A stretch of DNA of 64,000 bases from Arthrobacter citreus (lineage in GTDB: Bacteria > Actinomycetota > Actinomycetes > Actinomycetales > Micrococcaceae). The stretch lies in contig NZ_VTFV01000002.1 in assembly GCF_009192745.1 (NCBI RefSeq), positions 1,240,001-1,304,000 on the forward strand, in the 5' to 3' direction. Below the pieces are notes generated by a model. The model was given only the letters and a program-made list of their open reading frames with translations, ran no database searches and was not told the DNA's origin. Every line of letters starts with the position of its first letter. The stretch's first letter is position 1. Shown one piece after another: positions 24,602 through 34,266 of this stretch. Made by a program: the position numbers and the translations under genes.

Positions 24602-25804
24602 GTGAAGGCAACAACGAAGTTCCTCCTCGCCACGGCCCTGACCTCCGGGCTGGCGCTGTCCGCCTGCGCCCCGGCCACGGACGCCGGCACCGCACCGGCA
24701 GAAGGCGGCGATGCACCATCCAGCGTCGACGTCGGAATCGTCTATTCCAAGACCGGGCCGCTGGCCGCCTACGGCGAGGCCTACTACGAAGGCCTGCAGG
24801 CGGGTATCGACTACGCCACCGACGGCACCGGCAAGGTAGGGGACACAGAGCTGAACATCACCTACCACGACGACGGCGGAGACCCGGACAAGGCTGTCAC
24901 CGTCGCCAAGGACCTGATTGGGCAGGACTACAAGATCCTGGCCGGCACCGTCGTCTCCGGCATCGCGCTGAAGCTGGCCGAACAGGCTGCGCAGAACCAG
25001 GTCCTCTACATTTCCGGCCCTGCGGCAACGGACGCCATCCAGGGCATCAACAAGTACACCTTCCGCTCCGGCCGGCAGTCCCTGCAGGACGTGGCGACGG
25101 CGGGATCCTTCGTGGATGACCTGACCGGCAAGAAGGTAGTGGTCTTCGCCCAGGACAATGCCTTCGGCCAGGGCAACCTCGCCGCCGTCGAGGCAGTCCT
25201 CGGCGCTGAAGGCGCGGAAGTCTCCAGCGTGCTGGTTCCTGAAGACGCCACCGAGTTCACCCCGTTTGCCCGCCAGCTGATCGACGCCGCACCGGACATG
25301 GCCTTCGTGGCCTGGGCCGGGGCCACCTCGGGTTCAATGTGGCAGGCACTGGACCAGCAGGGTGCGTTCGACGCCGCGCCGATCGTCACCGGCCTTGGCG
25401 ACGCCGCCACCTTCGGGGCCTACGGAGCGGCCGGCACCAAGATCTCCTTCCTTAACCACTACTTCCCGGGCGCCGGGGACAACGAGGTGGAAAAGGCCAT
25501 GATCGAGTCCGTGGAAGCAGCCGGAAAGAAGGCCGACCTGTTCACGCCCGACGGCTTCGTGGCCGGGCAGATGATAGTCCAGGCCGTCCGTGAAGGCGGC
25601 AGCGACGTCGACGCGATGGTCTCCGCGCTGGAGGGCTGGAGCTTCGAAGGGCCCAAGGGCACTACGACAGTCCGTGCCTCGGACCACGCCCTGCTCCAGG
25701 ACATGTACCAGGTCACGCTCAATGACCAGGGCGGAACCTGGGTTCCCACCCTCCTTGAAACGGTCGCTGCGGACTCAGTCGCTCCGCCGGAAGCCGCAAA
25801 GTAG
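24602..25804 (+). CDS. ABC importer substrate-binding lipoprotein (branched-chain amino acid/HAAT type)
   Basis: A 400-residue lipoprotein from GTG 24602; its signal peptide ends at the lipobox LALSAC. The mature part is a Peripla_BP_6/LivJ-type fold: VDVGIVYSKTGPLAAYGEAY, the TYHDDGGDPDKAVTVAKDLI segment, ISGPAATDAI, and KKVVVFAQDNAFGQGNLAAV. These proteins bind branched-chain amino acids, amides, urea or aromatic/organic acids. The acyl-CoA synthetase in the operon suggests a carboxylic acid rather than an amino acid, which is inference. First gene of a nine-gene operon. Confidence 0.9.
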   Translation: MKATTKFLLATALTSGLALSACAPATDAGTAPAEGGDAPSSVDVGIVYSKTGPLAAYGEAYYEGLQAGIDYATDGTGKVGDTELNITYHDDGGDPDKAVTVAKDLIGQDYKILAGTVVSGIALKLAEQAAQNQVLYISGPAATDAIQGINKYTFRSGRQSLQDVATAGSFVDDLTGKKVVVFAQDNAFGQGNLAAVEAVLGAEGAEVSSVLVPEDATEFTPFARQLIDAAPDMAFVAWAGATSGSMWQALDQQGAFDAAPIVTGLGDAATFGAYGAAGTKISFLNHYFPGAGDNEVEKAMIESVEAAGKKADLFTPDGFVAGQMIVQAVREGGSDVDAMVSALEGWSFEGPKGTTTVRASDHALLQDMYQVTLNDQGGTWVPTLLETVAADSVAPPEAAK

Positions 25805-25807
25805 GCC

Positions 25808-26575
25808 GTGGACCCCATGGACGCACCCACCGCCCTGGAACTCGCCGGCGTCGGACTCAGCATTGGCGGAGCCCGGATTCTCGACGACGTGAACCTCAAC
25901 GTCCGCCGCGGCGAAATGCTCGGCGTGATTGGACCCAATGGCGCCGGCAAGACCACCTTGTTCAACGTCATCTCCGGACTGCTGCGCCCCACTGAAGGCA
26001 CAGTATCCGTTTCGGGGAATGACGTCGGCAGGCTTGCCGTGCACCGCCGGGCGGCCGCGGGGCTGGGCCGGACGTTCCAGACCTCCAGCCTGTTCCCGCA
26101 GCTGAGCGTGCTTGAAAACGTCCGGTTGGCCGCCCAGGCGAAACTGGGCGGAAGCCTCTCCCTGCTGCGTTTCCCGCGCAGCGGGGATGAGGCCACCGTG
26201 ATCGCCGGCGGGTGCATCGGCGAAGTTGGGCTGGAAGCCAAGGCTGCAGCCGTTGCCGGAGGCCTGTCCCACGGGGACAAGCGAAAGGTGGAAATCGCCA
26301 TGCTCCTGGCCGCGGATCCTGCCGTGATCCTGCTCGACGAGCCCATGGCCGGGGTCGGTTCCGGGGACATCGCCGGCCTCTCCGACGTCATTCGCAGGAT
26401 GCACCGCGAATCCGGGCGCACCGTGCTGATGGTGGAGCACCACATGGAGGTGGTGCTGGGCCTGGTGGACCGGGTCGCAGTGATGCACCACGGCAGCCTC
26501 CTGGCGGCCGATACCCCTGAAGCAGTCATGGCCAATCCGCTGGTCCAAAGCGCCTACCTGGGAGAACCTGTCTGA
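25808..26575 (+). CDS. ABC importer ATP-binding protein, LivG type
   Basis: A 255-residue ATPase with Walker A GPNGAGKTTLFNVISG near residue 42, the LivG-type insert LGRTFQTSSLFPQLSVLENV, a signature region GGLSHGDKRKVEIAMLLA, and Walker B AVILLDEPMAGVGSGD. The C-terminal HHGSLLAADTPEAVMANPLV tail is typical of LivG. GTG 25808 is taken; ATG 25817 is equally possible. The stop overlaps the start of the second ATPase gene. Confidence 0.92.
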   Translation: MDPMDAPTALELAGVGLSIGGARILDDVNLNVRRGEMLGVIGPNGAGKTTLFNVISGLLRPTEGTVSVSGNDVGRLAVHRRAAAGLGRTFQTSSLFPQLSVLENVRLAAQAKLGGSLSLLRFPRSGDEATVIAGGCIGEVGLEAKAAAVAGGLSHGDKRKVEIAMLLAADPAVILLDEPMAGVGSGDIAGLSDVIRRMHRESGRTVLMVEHHMEVVLGLVDRVAVMHHGSLLAADTPEAVMANPLVQSAYLGEPV

Positions 26576-27339
26576 TGAACACCGCAGCAGCACCCATCCT
26601 GAGGGTGCACAGCCTTTCCGCCTCCATCGGCGGCCAGCAGGTCGTCGAGGACGTCAGCTTCGAGGTCCCTGCCTCCGGCGTCACCGCACTGCTGGGCCGC
26701 AACGGCGTGGGCAAGACCAGCACCATCAAGGCCATCATTGGCCTGATTTCGCGTACCGGCGAAGTGGAGCTCGACGGCGAGCGCATCGACGGCGCTGAAA
26801 CGCACCGGATCATCGCCCGGGGAGTGGGCTACGTGCCGGAGGACCGGGAAGTCTTTTCCCGGCTCACGGTCGCGGAGAACCTCCGCCTCGCCGAGCGCGA
26901 CGGGCATCCCCGGCGGCAGCTGGTGGAGGACCTTTTCCCGGACCTGGTCAAGCGCTCCGCCCAGATGGCCGGCACGCTCAGCGGCGGCCAGCAGCAAATG
27001 GTCTCCCTGGCCCGCGCCCTGCTGAACACGAACAAGGTGCTCCTGGTGGATGAACCCACCAAGGGACTGGCACCGAAGATCGTTCAGGAAGTTGGCGAGG
27101 CACTGGCTGAAGCAGCCCGTACCGTGCCGATCCTGCTGGTGGAGCAGAACCTCACAGTGGTGAGGCAGCTGGCCTCCACCGTCACCGTGCTCTCAGGCGG
27201 AAAGGTTGCGGTGACGGGCATGGACGCCGGGGAGTTCCTTGAGGACACGGACCTCAACCACCGCCTGCTGGGTGTCCACACCGGCAGTGCAGGACAAGCG
27301 CCCAACCCCGCGGGCACGGCCGCACCGAAAGGAGCCTGA
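26575..27339 (+). CDS. ABC importer ATP-binding protein, LivF type
   Basis: A 254-residue partner ATPase: Walker A GRNGVGKTSTIKAIIG near residue 41, the LivF hallmark GVGYVPEDREVFSRLTVAENL, signature LSGGQQQMVSLARALL and Walker B VLLVDEPTKGLAPKI. The LivF C-terminal tail is extended by an Ala/Pro-rich stretch of about 20 residues. It should form a heterodimer with the LivG-type subunit encoded upstream. Confidence 0.93.
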   Translation: MNTAAAPILRVHSLSASIGGQQVVEDVSFEVPASGVTALLGRNGVGKTSTIKAIIGLISRTGEVELDGERIDGAETHRIIARGVGYVPEDREVFSRLTVAENLRLAERDGHPRRQLVEDLFPDLVKRSAQMAGTLSGGQQQMVSLARALLNTNKVLLVDEPTKGLAPKIVQEVGEALAEAARTVPILLVEQNLTVVRQLASTVTVLSGGKVAVTGMDAGEFLEDTDLNHRLLGVHTGSAGQAPNPAGTAAPKGA

Positions 27340-27342
27340 GGC

Positions 27343-28221
27343 ATGAGCACCATCATCCTGCTCACCGTTACGGGCCTGGGGCTGGGGGCCCTGTATTTCC
27401 TGGTGGCATCCGGCCTGTCCCTGATCTACGGGCTGATGGGCGTGCTGAACTTTGCCCACGGTTCCTTCCTGACCCTCGGGGCCTTCATCGGCTGGCAGAC
27501 TGCCCAGGCACTCGGTGCCGGAGGCTGGGGAGTCTTCTTCATCTCCCTGGCTGTTGGAGCTGTGACCGGAGCCGTGTTTGCCGCACTGACTGAACGCATC
27601 CTCATCCGGCCGCTGTACCAGCGCCACATTGAGCAGGTGCTCGTGACCGTGGGCCTGTCACTGGCCTCGGTGGCCCTGTTCGAAGGAATCTGGGGAACCG
27701 ACCCGTCCTTCATCACGGGCCCGGCCTGGTTGAAGGAAACCACGGAGCTGTTCGGCGCCAGGATTCCCAACGACCGGTTCGTCGCCATCCTGGCCGCGGC
27801 CCTCGTCCTGGGTGCCCTGCTGCTGTTCCTGAAGAAGACCCGGTACGGAATGATCATCCGGGCCGGGGTGGAAAACCGGTCCATGGTCACGGCACTCGGC
27901 ATCGACGTCCGCAAGGCCTTCACCCTGGTATTCACCATTGGCGGGGCGGCCGCCGGCATGGGCGGTGTACTGGCCAGCCACTACTTCGGCTACGTCTCCC
28001 CGCTGCTGGGCGGTTCGCTGCTGATCTTCGCGTTCATCGTGACGGTGATCGGCGGCCTGGGATCACTGACCGGCGCCGCACTGGCCTCGGTGGCGGTCGG
28101 GATTCTCCAGCAGTTCGCAAACTTCTACTGGGGTGTGGGCGACTTTGTGGTGGTCCTGCTCCTCGCCGCGGTCCTGCTGGCCAGGCCCGCGGGACTGATG
28201 GGAAAGGCGGTAACGGCATGA
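27343..28221 (+). CDS. ABC importer permease, LivH type
   Basis: A 292-residue membrane protein with about eight helices and the LivH motifs GLSLIYGLMGVLNFAHGSF near the N-terminus and the cytoplasmic loop KKTRYGMIIRAGVENRSMVT that contacts the ATPase. GGAG precedes ATG 27343. The stop overlaps the next permease gene by four bases. Confidence 0.92.
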   Translation: MSTIILLTVTGLGLGALYFLVASGLSLIYGLMGVLNFAHGSFLTLGAFIGWQTAQALGAGGWGVFFISLAVGAVTGAVFAALTERILIRPLYQRHIEQVLVTVGLSLASVALFEGIWGTDPSFITGPAWLKETTELFGARIPNDRFVAILAAALVLGALLLFLKKTRYGMIIRAGVENRSMVTALGIDVRKAFTLVFTIGGAAAGMGGVLASHYFGYVSPLLGGSLLIFAFIVTVIGGLGSLTGAALASVAVGILQQFANFYWGVGDFVVVLLLAAVLLARPAGLMGKAVTA

Positions 28222-29345
28222 GTGCGGCCCAGGTCCGGGAGGACACCAAAACTGCGCCGGCGGCCCGGCGGGCAAGCAAGGCACGACGGCGGCCGGCCGC
28301 CTGGGCGGCAGGCGCTGCCGGAGTACTCATCCTGGCGGTGCTGCCGCTGTTCAACCTGTCACTGCCGGGACTGCTTCCCGGCCCCACCTACACCCCGGGG
28401 TCACTGCAGCTGATGGCGCTGTGCATGCTGATGGCCGCCGCCGCGCTGACCTATCACCTGCTCCTCGGCGTCGCCGGCATGCTGTCCTTCGGCCATGCCC
28501 TCTACTTCGGCGCCGGGGTATACGGGCTGGCGATCATCCTGGACCGGACGGGCCTGCCCCTCCTGCCCGCCATGGCCCTGACCCTGGTGGTGGTGATCGT
28601 GCTCGCCAACCTGACCGGCGCCGTCGCACTGCGGGTCACCGGGATACCGTTCGCCATGGTGACGCTCGCCTTCGCCCAGGCCGGATCCGTGATGGTGCGG
28701 CGGAACCCGGAGGGCGCCACCGGGGGAGAGGAAGGCCTCAGCCTGGCCACCGAGCACGTGCCGGCTTTCCTGGTTGGGGTGGCCAACACCCGAAACCTGT
28801 ACTGGCTGGCGCTCGCCGCCCTTGTGGTGGTGTTCCTGGTGACAGCCTGGATCCAGCGAAGCCGCGCCGGCCACGTCGCAGCTGCCGTCCGGGAGAACGA
28901 GATGCGGGTCCGGGTGCTGGGCCTGCAGCCCTACCTGGCCAAGCTGCTGATCTTCGTCGTCGCAGGCACGCTGGCCGGGGTGGTCGGCATGACCTACCTG
29001 CTGCTGCAGTCCGGTGCCGTGCCGCGGGCAGTGTCCTCCGACTTCACCATCACCTTGCTGGTCATGGTGGTCCTGGGCGGCGTGGGTTCACGATGGGGTG
29101 CGGTGCTGGGCGGGGTGGTCTACACCCTGCTGGACCAGCGGCTGACCGCGCTCGCCAACTCGGACGCCATTGCCGGACTGCCGCGGATCCTGCAGATCCC
29201 GCTCTCAGAGCCGATGTTCATTCTCGGCACCCTGTTCATCCTGGTGGTGCTGTTCCTGCCCGGCGGACTGGCCGGGGCAGCAGCGCGGCTGCGAAGCCGC
29301 GAAGCCGCCCGCCGGCCGCAGCAGATCCTGGAGGAAGCCGGATGA
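28218..29345 (+). CDS. ABC importer permease, LivM type
   Basis: A 375-residue membrane protein of the LivM family: a basic N-terminal tail, about ten helices, the stretch LLLGVAGMLSFGHALYFGAG, and the coupling loop GHVAAAVRENEMRVRVLGL. VLGGVGSRWGAVLGG near the end is a family hallmark. It overlaps both neighbours by four bases, so the operon is tightly coupled. Confidence 0.92.
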   Translation: MSAAQVREDTKTAPAARRASKARRRPAAWAAGAAGVLILAVLPLFNLSLPGLLPGPTYTPGSLQLMALCMLMAAAALTYHLLLGVAGMLSFGHALYFGAGVYGLAIILDRTGLPLLPAMALTLVVVIVLANLTGAVALRVTGIPFAMVTLAFAQAGSVMVRRNPEGATGGEEGLSLATEHVPAFLVGVANTRNLYWLALAALVVVFLVTAWIQRSRAGHVAAAVRENEMRVRVLGLQPYLAKLLIFVVAGTLAGVVGMTYLLLQSGAVPRAVSSDFTITLLVMVVLGGVGSRWGAVLGGVVYTLLDQRLTALANSDAIAGLPRILQIPLSEPMFILGTLFILVVLFLPGGLAGAAARLRSREAARRPQQILEEAG

Positions 29346-30904
29346 GTTCCCTGCACACCCTGGGCCGCTGGACGGCGGATCGCGCGCTGTCCACACCGGA
29401 GCGCACCGCGATCGATGACCGCGGAGTACCGCTGAGCTACCGGGACCTGGAGAACAGGTCCACGGCCCTGGCCGGCGCGTTGAAGGATGCCGGCTACCGG
29501 CGGGGCGACCGGATTGCCACGGTCACAGGCAACAGCGCCGACCACGTGGTGGCCTTCTTCGCCTGCGCCAAGGCAGGGCTGGTCCTGGTTCCGCTGTCCT
29601 GGCGGCTCTCGGCCCGTGAACTTGCAGCCCAGCTCGCGCTAGCGGACCCGGCACTGCTGTTAGTGGAGGAGGAGTTCTCCGCCGTCGCCATGGAGGCAGC
29701 GGCACGCCTGGCTGTTCCGCCGCCGTCGTCAGCACTGGGCCGCACCGGTGTCGAGTGCGGACCGCCGGCCCCGTCCCGGCTGCTGGAGGAAACCGGCAGC
29801 ACCGGCGACACGGTCCTGGACGACGATCCGCTGCTCATGGTCTTCACTTCCGGCACCGAAGCCGATCCCAAGGCAGTGGTGCTCAGCCACGCGAACTGCT
29901 TCTGGACCAATCTCTCCCTCTCCCGCACCGCGGAGATCGGCAGCCGGGACGTGGTGCTTTCGGTGCTGCCGCAGTTCCACGCCGGAGGCTGGAACATCCA
30001 GCCGCTGCTGGCCTGGTGGACCGGTGCCACCGTGGTGCTGGAACGCACGTTCGACGCCGGGCGTGTGCTGGCGCTGATCGAGGACCGGAAGGTCACCACC
30101 ATGATGGGCGTCCCCGCGCATTACCTGATGCTTGCTGCCCATCCGCGCTTCCAGGGCACCGACCTCTCCAGCCTGGGCCGCGCCGTCGTGGGCGGAGCCT
30201 CCATGCCGGCACCGCTGCTGCGGACGTGGCACGCACGCGGGGTGGCCCTGGCGCAGGGCTACGGGCTCAGCGAGGCCGGACCGAATGTGCTCTGCCTGCC
30301 GGAGGAAGAGGCCGGTGCCCGGATCGGCATGGCAGGCAAGCCGTATCCCCACGTGGACGTTGCCGTTGCGGACCCGGTGACCGGGGAACAGCTGGACGGC
30401 CCGGGCACGGGGGAGCTGCTGGTCTCCGGGCCCGGAGTCTTTGCCGGCTACTTCCGCGACCCGGAAGCAACGGCTGCGGCGCTGGCCGGAGGCTGGCTGC
30501 GCACCGGGGACCTGGTGGAGCGCGACGCCGATGGGTACCTGCGCGTCATTGACCGGCTGAAGGACATCTACATTTCCGGCGGCGAGAACGTCTCCCCGGC
30601 CGAGGTGGAAGCCGTGCTGCTGGAACATCCCGCCGTGGCCGAAGCTGCCGTCGCCGGTGAGCCGGACCCCCGCTGGGGTGAAACCGGTGTTGCCTACGTG
30701 GTTCGCCGCCCCGGAACCGCGCCGGATGCCCCGGAGATCCTTGACCACTGCGCGGCGCGGCTGGCCCGATACAAGGTGCCCTCCCGCGTCTGTTTTGTGG
30801 ATTCCCTTCCCCGCACGTCACTGCACAAGGTGGCGCGTTCACGGCTGCGGAGACGTTCCGAAAACCCGCAACCCGCTACCCTCGACCGGCAGGACACCAT
30901 ATGA
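29342..30904 (+). CDS. AMP-binding acyl-CoA synthetase
   Basis: A 520-residue ANL-superfamily ligase that activates a carboxylic acid to its CoA thioester. Motifs: the phosphate loop variant VFTSGTEADPKAVVLSH, AQGYGLSEAGP, the GWLRTGDLVERDADGYLRVIDR hinge and NVSPAEVE, with the catalytic Lys in SLPRTSLHKVARSRL near the C-terminus. It probably acts on the acid brought in by the importer upstream. The same frame is open back to 28421 over the permease gene, but ATG 29342 overlapping the permease stop is the real start. Confidence 0.92.
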   Translation: MSSLHTLGRWTADRALSTPERTAIDDRGVPLSYRDLENRSTALAGALKDAGYRRGDRIATVTGNSADHVVAFFACAKAGLVLVPLSWRLSARELAAQLALADPALLLVEEEFSAVAMEAAARLAVPPPSSALGRTGVECGPPAPSRLLEETGSTGDTVLDDDPLLMVFTSGTEADPKAVVLSHANCFWTNLSLSRTAEIGSRDVVLSVLPQFHAGGWNIQPLLAWWTGATVVLERTFDAGRVLALIEDRKVTTMMGVPAHYLMLAAHPRFQGTDLSSLGRAVVGGASMPAPLLRTWHARGVALAQGYGLSEAGPNVLCLPEEEAGARIGMAGKPYPHVDVAVADPVTGEQLDGPGTGELLVSGPGVFAGYFRDPEATAAALAGGWLRTGDLVERDADGYLRVIDRLKDIYISGGENVSPAEVEAVLLEHPAVAEAAVAGEPDPRWGETGVAYVVRRPGTAPDAPEILDHCAARLARYKVPSRVCFVDSLPRTSLHKVARSRLRRRSENPQPATLDRQDTI

Positions 30905-31536
30905 GCACCACACCCAGGACAGCCCGCGGCACCAGGACCCGTGCCCGGCTGCTCGAAGCCGCGGAACAGGTATTCGAATCGGTGGGCTACCACGACGCTT
31001 CGATCGTGAAGATCACGGAGCAGGCCGGGATTGGGCTGGGCACCTTCTACCTTTACTTCGAGGGAAAACAGGCCATCTTCGACGAGGTGGTGGAAGACCT
31101 GAACCGCCGCGTCCGCCAGGCCATGACCGAAGCGGCCAAAGCCGCGGGCAACCGGATCGAAGCCGAGCGGGCGGGATTCCGGGCGTTCTTCCGGTTCACT
31201 GCCGAACACCCTGCGCTCTACCGGATCATCCGCCAGGCCGAGTTCGTCTCACCGGGCGCCCTGCGCATGCACTACACACGGATCGTCAACGGCTACGTGG
31301 AAGGCCTCAAGGCAGCGCGCGACGCCGGCGAGATCCGCCCGATGGACGTAGACACCGTCGCGTGGGCGCTGATGGGCATCGGCGAGATGCTGGGCATGCG
31401 CTGGGTCCTGTGGCATGCAGACCGCTCCGGCGGGGGCCCCGCTCCCGAAATCCCGGAAGCGGAATTCGAGGAAATGATGCGGTTTATCGAACGAGGCATG
31501 GCGCCTGAGGCGCCGGCAGACGGAGGCGGAGCATGA
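30901..31536 (+). CDS. TetR-family transcriptional regulator
   Basis: A 211-residue repressor. The N-terminal helix-turn-helix reads RTRARLLEAAEQVFESVGYH through VKITEQAGIGLGTFYLYFEGK, as standard for TetR proteins. The C-terminal domain (AEHPALYRIIRQAEFVSPGAL) resembles regulators that bind acyl-CoA type ligands. It is encoded in the operon between the acyl-CoA synthetase and the dehydrogenase with four-base overlaps. It is the likely ligand of the palindrome at 24487-24510, which would make the operon autoregulated; this is inferred from linkage only. Confidence 0.92.
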   Translation: MSTTPRTARGTRTRARLLEAAEQVFESVGYHDASIVKITEQAGIGLGTFYLYFEGKQAIFDEVVEDLNRRVRQAMTEAAKAAGNRIEAERAGFRAFFRFTAEHPALYRIIRQAEFVSPGALRMHYTRIVNGYVEGLKAARDAGEIRPMDVDTVAWALMGIGEMLGMRWVLWHADRSGGGPAPEIPEAEFEEMMRFIERGMAPEAPADGGGA

Positions 31537-32300
31537 GCATCGAAGCAGTGATCCCGGCAGGCCTGGACGGCAGGACGGCGCTGGTCACCGGGGGCGGCTC
31601 CGGGATAGGGGAGGCCTGTGCACGCACCTTTGCAGCCCTGGGCGCGAAGGTAACCGTTGCTGACGTCAACCGGGAAGCGGCAGAACGCGTGGCTGCAGCC
31701 ACCGGCGGTACGGCCTGGGAGGTGGACCTCAGCGACACCAGTGCACTGGAAAACCTCACCCTGGACACCGACATCCTGGTCAACAACGCGGGCATCCAGC
31801 GGATCAATCCCATCCAGGACTTCGACCCCGAAACGTTCCGGCTGATCCACCGCCTGATGGTTGAATCGCCCTTCCTGCTGATCCGTGCAGCGCTGCCGGG
31901 GATGTACGAGCGCGGTTTCGGCCGGATCATCAACATCTCCTCCGTGCACGGGCTGCGGGCCTCCGCCTTCAAGAGCGCCTATGTCAGCGCAAAGCACGCA
32001 TTGGAAGGGCTCAGCAAGGTCACCGCCCTGGAAGGCGGAGAACACGGCGTCACCTCGAACTGCATCAATCCGGCGTATGTGCGCACTGCGCTGGTCGAGG
32101 CGCAGATCGCCGACCAGGCCCGCATCAACTCGATTCCCGAGGAGGAAGTGGTTGCCTCGGTCATGCTGACGGAGTCCGCAGTCAAGCGGCTCGTGGAACC
32201 GGAGGAAGTCGCGTCCCTGGCTGCCTGGCTCGCCGGTCCCGGCGCCGGGATGGTTACCGGGGCCTCGTACACCATGGACGGCGGATGGAGCGCGCGATGA
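31533..32300 (+). CDS. Short-chain dehydrogenase, 3-hydroxybutyrate dehydrogenase-like
   Basis: A 255-residue NAD-dependent SDR. The cofactor motif TGGGSGIGEACART lies near residue 19, NNAG at about 86, the catalytic Ser in NISSVHG and the Tyr-Lys pair in SAYVSAKHALEGL. The end (GASYTMDGGWSAR) is typical. The segment IQRINPIQDFDPETFR and the hydrophobic substrate loop resemble D-3-hydroxybutyrate dehydrogenases, but other 3-hydroxyacyl substrates are possible. It would continue degradation of the acid activated by the synthetase. Confidence 0.9.
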   Translation: MSIEAVIPAGLDGRTALVTGGGSGIGEACARTFAALGAKVTVADVNREAAERVAAATGGTAWEVDLSDTSALENLTLDTDILVNNAGIQRINPIQDFDPETFRLIHRLMVESPFLLIRAALPGMYERGFGRIINISSVHGLRASAFKSAYVSAKHALEGLSKVTALEGGEHGVTSNCINPAYVRTALVEAQIADQARINSIPEEEVVASVMLTESAVKRLVEPEEVASLAAWLAGPGAGMVTGASYTMDGGWSAR

Positions 32301-33214
32301 GTGACTACAGCAGTGCTGCGGTTCCCGTCCGCGGCGGCACCCTGCACACCGGCATCTGGGGGCCGACTGATCCCGACGCCCCCGCAGTCCTGGCCATCCA
32401 TGGAGTCACGGCCTCGCACCGGACCTGGGGCATGGTGGCCAACGCGCTCCCGGATGTCCGCGTAATCGCCCCGGACCTGCGCGGCAGGGGACGCAGCAAC
32501 ACCCTGCCGGGCCCGTACGGGATGCCGGTGCACGCGGATGACCTGGCGGCGGTGCTGGAGGCACTGGCGGTGCCCCGCGCCGTCGTCGTCGGCCATTCAA
32601 TGGGTGCCTTCGCGGCATTGGTGCTGGCAAACCGCCACCCGCACCTGGTGGATTCGCTCGTGCTGGTCGACGGCGGCCTGCCGCTGGACGTGCCGTCCGG
32701 ACTGAGCGACGAGCAGGTCATCCAAGCCGTTCTGGGTCCGGCTGCCGAACGGCTCGAGCAGGTATTCGACTCCCTTGCGGACTACGAGCAGTTCTGGGCC
32801 CCGCATCCCGCCTTCGCCGGGCACTGGAACGAACTGCTGCGGGATTACCTGGCCTATGACCTGCAGCCGCACGGCAGCGGGTTCCGCGCTGCCACCCGTG
32901 CCCAGGCGCTCATTGAGGACACCGCAGAGCTGCACCGCGGCACAGCCCTGTTGCAGGCGCTGGACGAACTGGCCCACCCTGTGCGCCTGCTGCGTGCTCC
33001 GCGTGGTCTCCTGGACGAGGAACCGGGGCTGTATTCCCCGGACTACATCAGTTCCTGGCAGGGCAGGCTGCCGGACCTTCACATCAGCGACGTACCGGAC
33101 ACCAACCACTACACGGTTGTCATGGATGATCCCGGAGCCAGCGCTGTTGCGGCGGTGCTGGCCGAGCAGGTTGCTTCCCGCCGGCTGCCGGCCGGGGAAC
33201 CGCCGGCAGGATGA
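32297..33214 (+). CDS. Alpha/beta hydrolase
   Basis: A 305-residue hydrolase from ATG 32297, which overlaps the SDR stop (ATGA); ATG 32285 is an alternative. The oxyanion segment AIHGVTASHRTWG, the nucleophile elbow VVGHSMGAFAA with Ser, and the late catalytic His in PDTNHYTVV are all visible. The substrate is likely an ester, lactone or C-C bonded intermediate of the same pathway. It is the last gene of the operon; 203 bp without a gene separate it from ftsE. Confidence 0.9.
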   Translation: MSDYSSAAVPVRGGTLHTGIWGPTDPDAPAVLAIHGVTASHRTWGMVANALPDVRVIAPDLRGRGRSNTLPGPYGMPVHADDLAAVLEALAVPRAVVVGHSMGAFAALVLANRHPHLVDSLVLVDGGLPLDVPSGLSDEQVIQAVLGPAAERLEQVFDSLADYEQFWAPHPAFAGHWNELLRDYLAYDLQPHGSGFRAATRAQALIEDTAELHRGTALLQALDELAHPVRLLRAPRGLLDEEPGLYSPDYISSWQGRLPDLHISDVPDTNHYTVVMDDPGASAVAAVLAEQVASRRLPAGEPPAG

Positions 33215-33417
33215 CGCTTCCCCCGGGACGATGACCCTGCGGCCGGGGGGATGCTCCTCCTCTGCAGCCATGGGAGGGCAGATGCGTCCGGGCGACACAC
33301 CACGTGCCGGTCTGCCCGGCGGCGGGATCCGCTGGCTATAGTCGAAAGGCCGGTTCCCTGCTCCCAAGGCCAAAGGCCCTTGCCGTTCCGGCTGCTACGT
33401 AAGGGCATGAAACAGTA

Positions 33418-34266
33418 ATGATCACTTTCGACAACGTCACAAAGGTCTACGACCGGAACTCCAGGCCTGCCCTGAATTCGGTCAGCCTGGACGTAGACCG
33501 CGGCGAGTTCGTCTTTTTGGTGGGTGCCTCCGGCTCAGGCAAATCGACGCTCATCCGGCTGGTGCTCAAGGAAGAGCACGCGACGCGGGGAACCGTGTAC
33601 GTGGCCGGTTCAAACGTGGCCAAGATTCCCAGCTGGCGCGTCCCGCGCCTGCGCCGCGGCATCGGCGTCGTCTTCCAGGACTTCCGCCTGCTGCCCAACA
33701 AGACCGTCTTTGCCAACGTTGCGTTCGCTATGCAGGTCATTGGCCGCTCACGCGCCGTCATCCGGGATTCAGTTCCGGAGGTCCTGAAAACCGTTGGGCT
33801 GGAGGGCAAGGACAACCGGCTTCCGCACGAACTCTCCGGTGGTGAGCAGCAGCGCGTTGCCATCGCCCGTGCCATCGTGAACCGGCCCGGCATCCTGCTG
33901 GCTGACGAACCCACCGGCAACCTCGATCCCACCACTTCGCTGGGCATCATGAACGTCCTGGACAGGATCAACCAGAACGGCACGACCGTTGTCATGGCCA
34001 CGCACGACCACGACATCGTCAACGCAATGCGCAAGCGCGTGATCGAACTCCGCAACGGCAAGATCGTCCGCGACGAACGCGAGGGCATCTACCTGGCGAC
34101 GGCGATGCAGCCGATAGTGCCGGCAGCCGGCACCGATGCTGCCGCCACCGGCGAGCCCGCGTCCGACGCCGCTGCACCGGCTGGTGCTCCCAGCCGCCCG
34201 GAGGCCGCAGGTACGCCTGATGCTACGAAACAGAACAGCCCGGCCGGATCGGAGGTCTCCGAATGA
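33418..34266 (+). CDS. ftsE: Cell-division ATP-binding protein FtsE
   Basis: ATPase of the FtsEX complex that switches on peptidoglycan hydrolases at the septum. [20 protein letters not shown] starts the protein; Walker [15 protein letters not shown] lies near residue 38, [16 protein letters not shown] near 138 and [13 protein letters not shown] near 160. At 282 residues it is about 55 longer than usual, through an Ala/Pro/Gly-rich C-terminal tail. It overlaps ftsX by four bases. In related actinobacteria ftsE commonly follows prfB directly; here the transporter operon lies between them. Confidence 0.96.
   Translation: MITFDNVTKVYDRNSRPALNSVSLDVDRGEFVFLVGASGSGKSTLIRLVLKEEHATRGTVYVAGSNVAKIPSWRVPRLRRGIGVVFQDFRLLPNKTVFANVAFAMQVIGRSRAVIRDSVPEVLKTVGLEGKDNRLPHELSGGEQQRVAIARAIVNRPGILLADEPTGNLDPTTSLGIMNVLDRINQNGTTVVMATHDHDIVNAMRKRVIELRNGKIVRDEREGIYLATAMQPIVPAAGTDAAATGEPASDAAAPAGAPSRPEAAGTPDATKQNSPAGSEVSE

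Noticed and set aside
25459-26593. Long minus-strand frames opposite the LivG-type gene
   Set aside because: They mirror the strong LivG coding sequence, lack ribosome sites and have no recognisable motif.
28421-29341. Open frame of about 307 codons in front of the acyl-CoA synthetase
   Set aside because: It lies over the LivM-type permease in another frame, is Arg/Gly/Pro-rich as expected for high-GC shadow frames, and the true start overlaps the permease stop.
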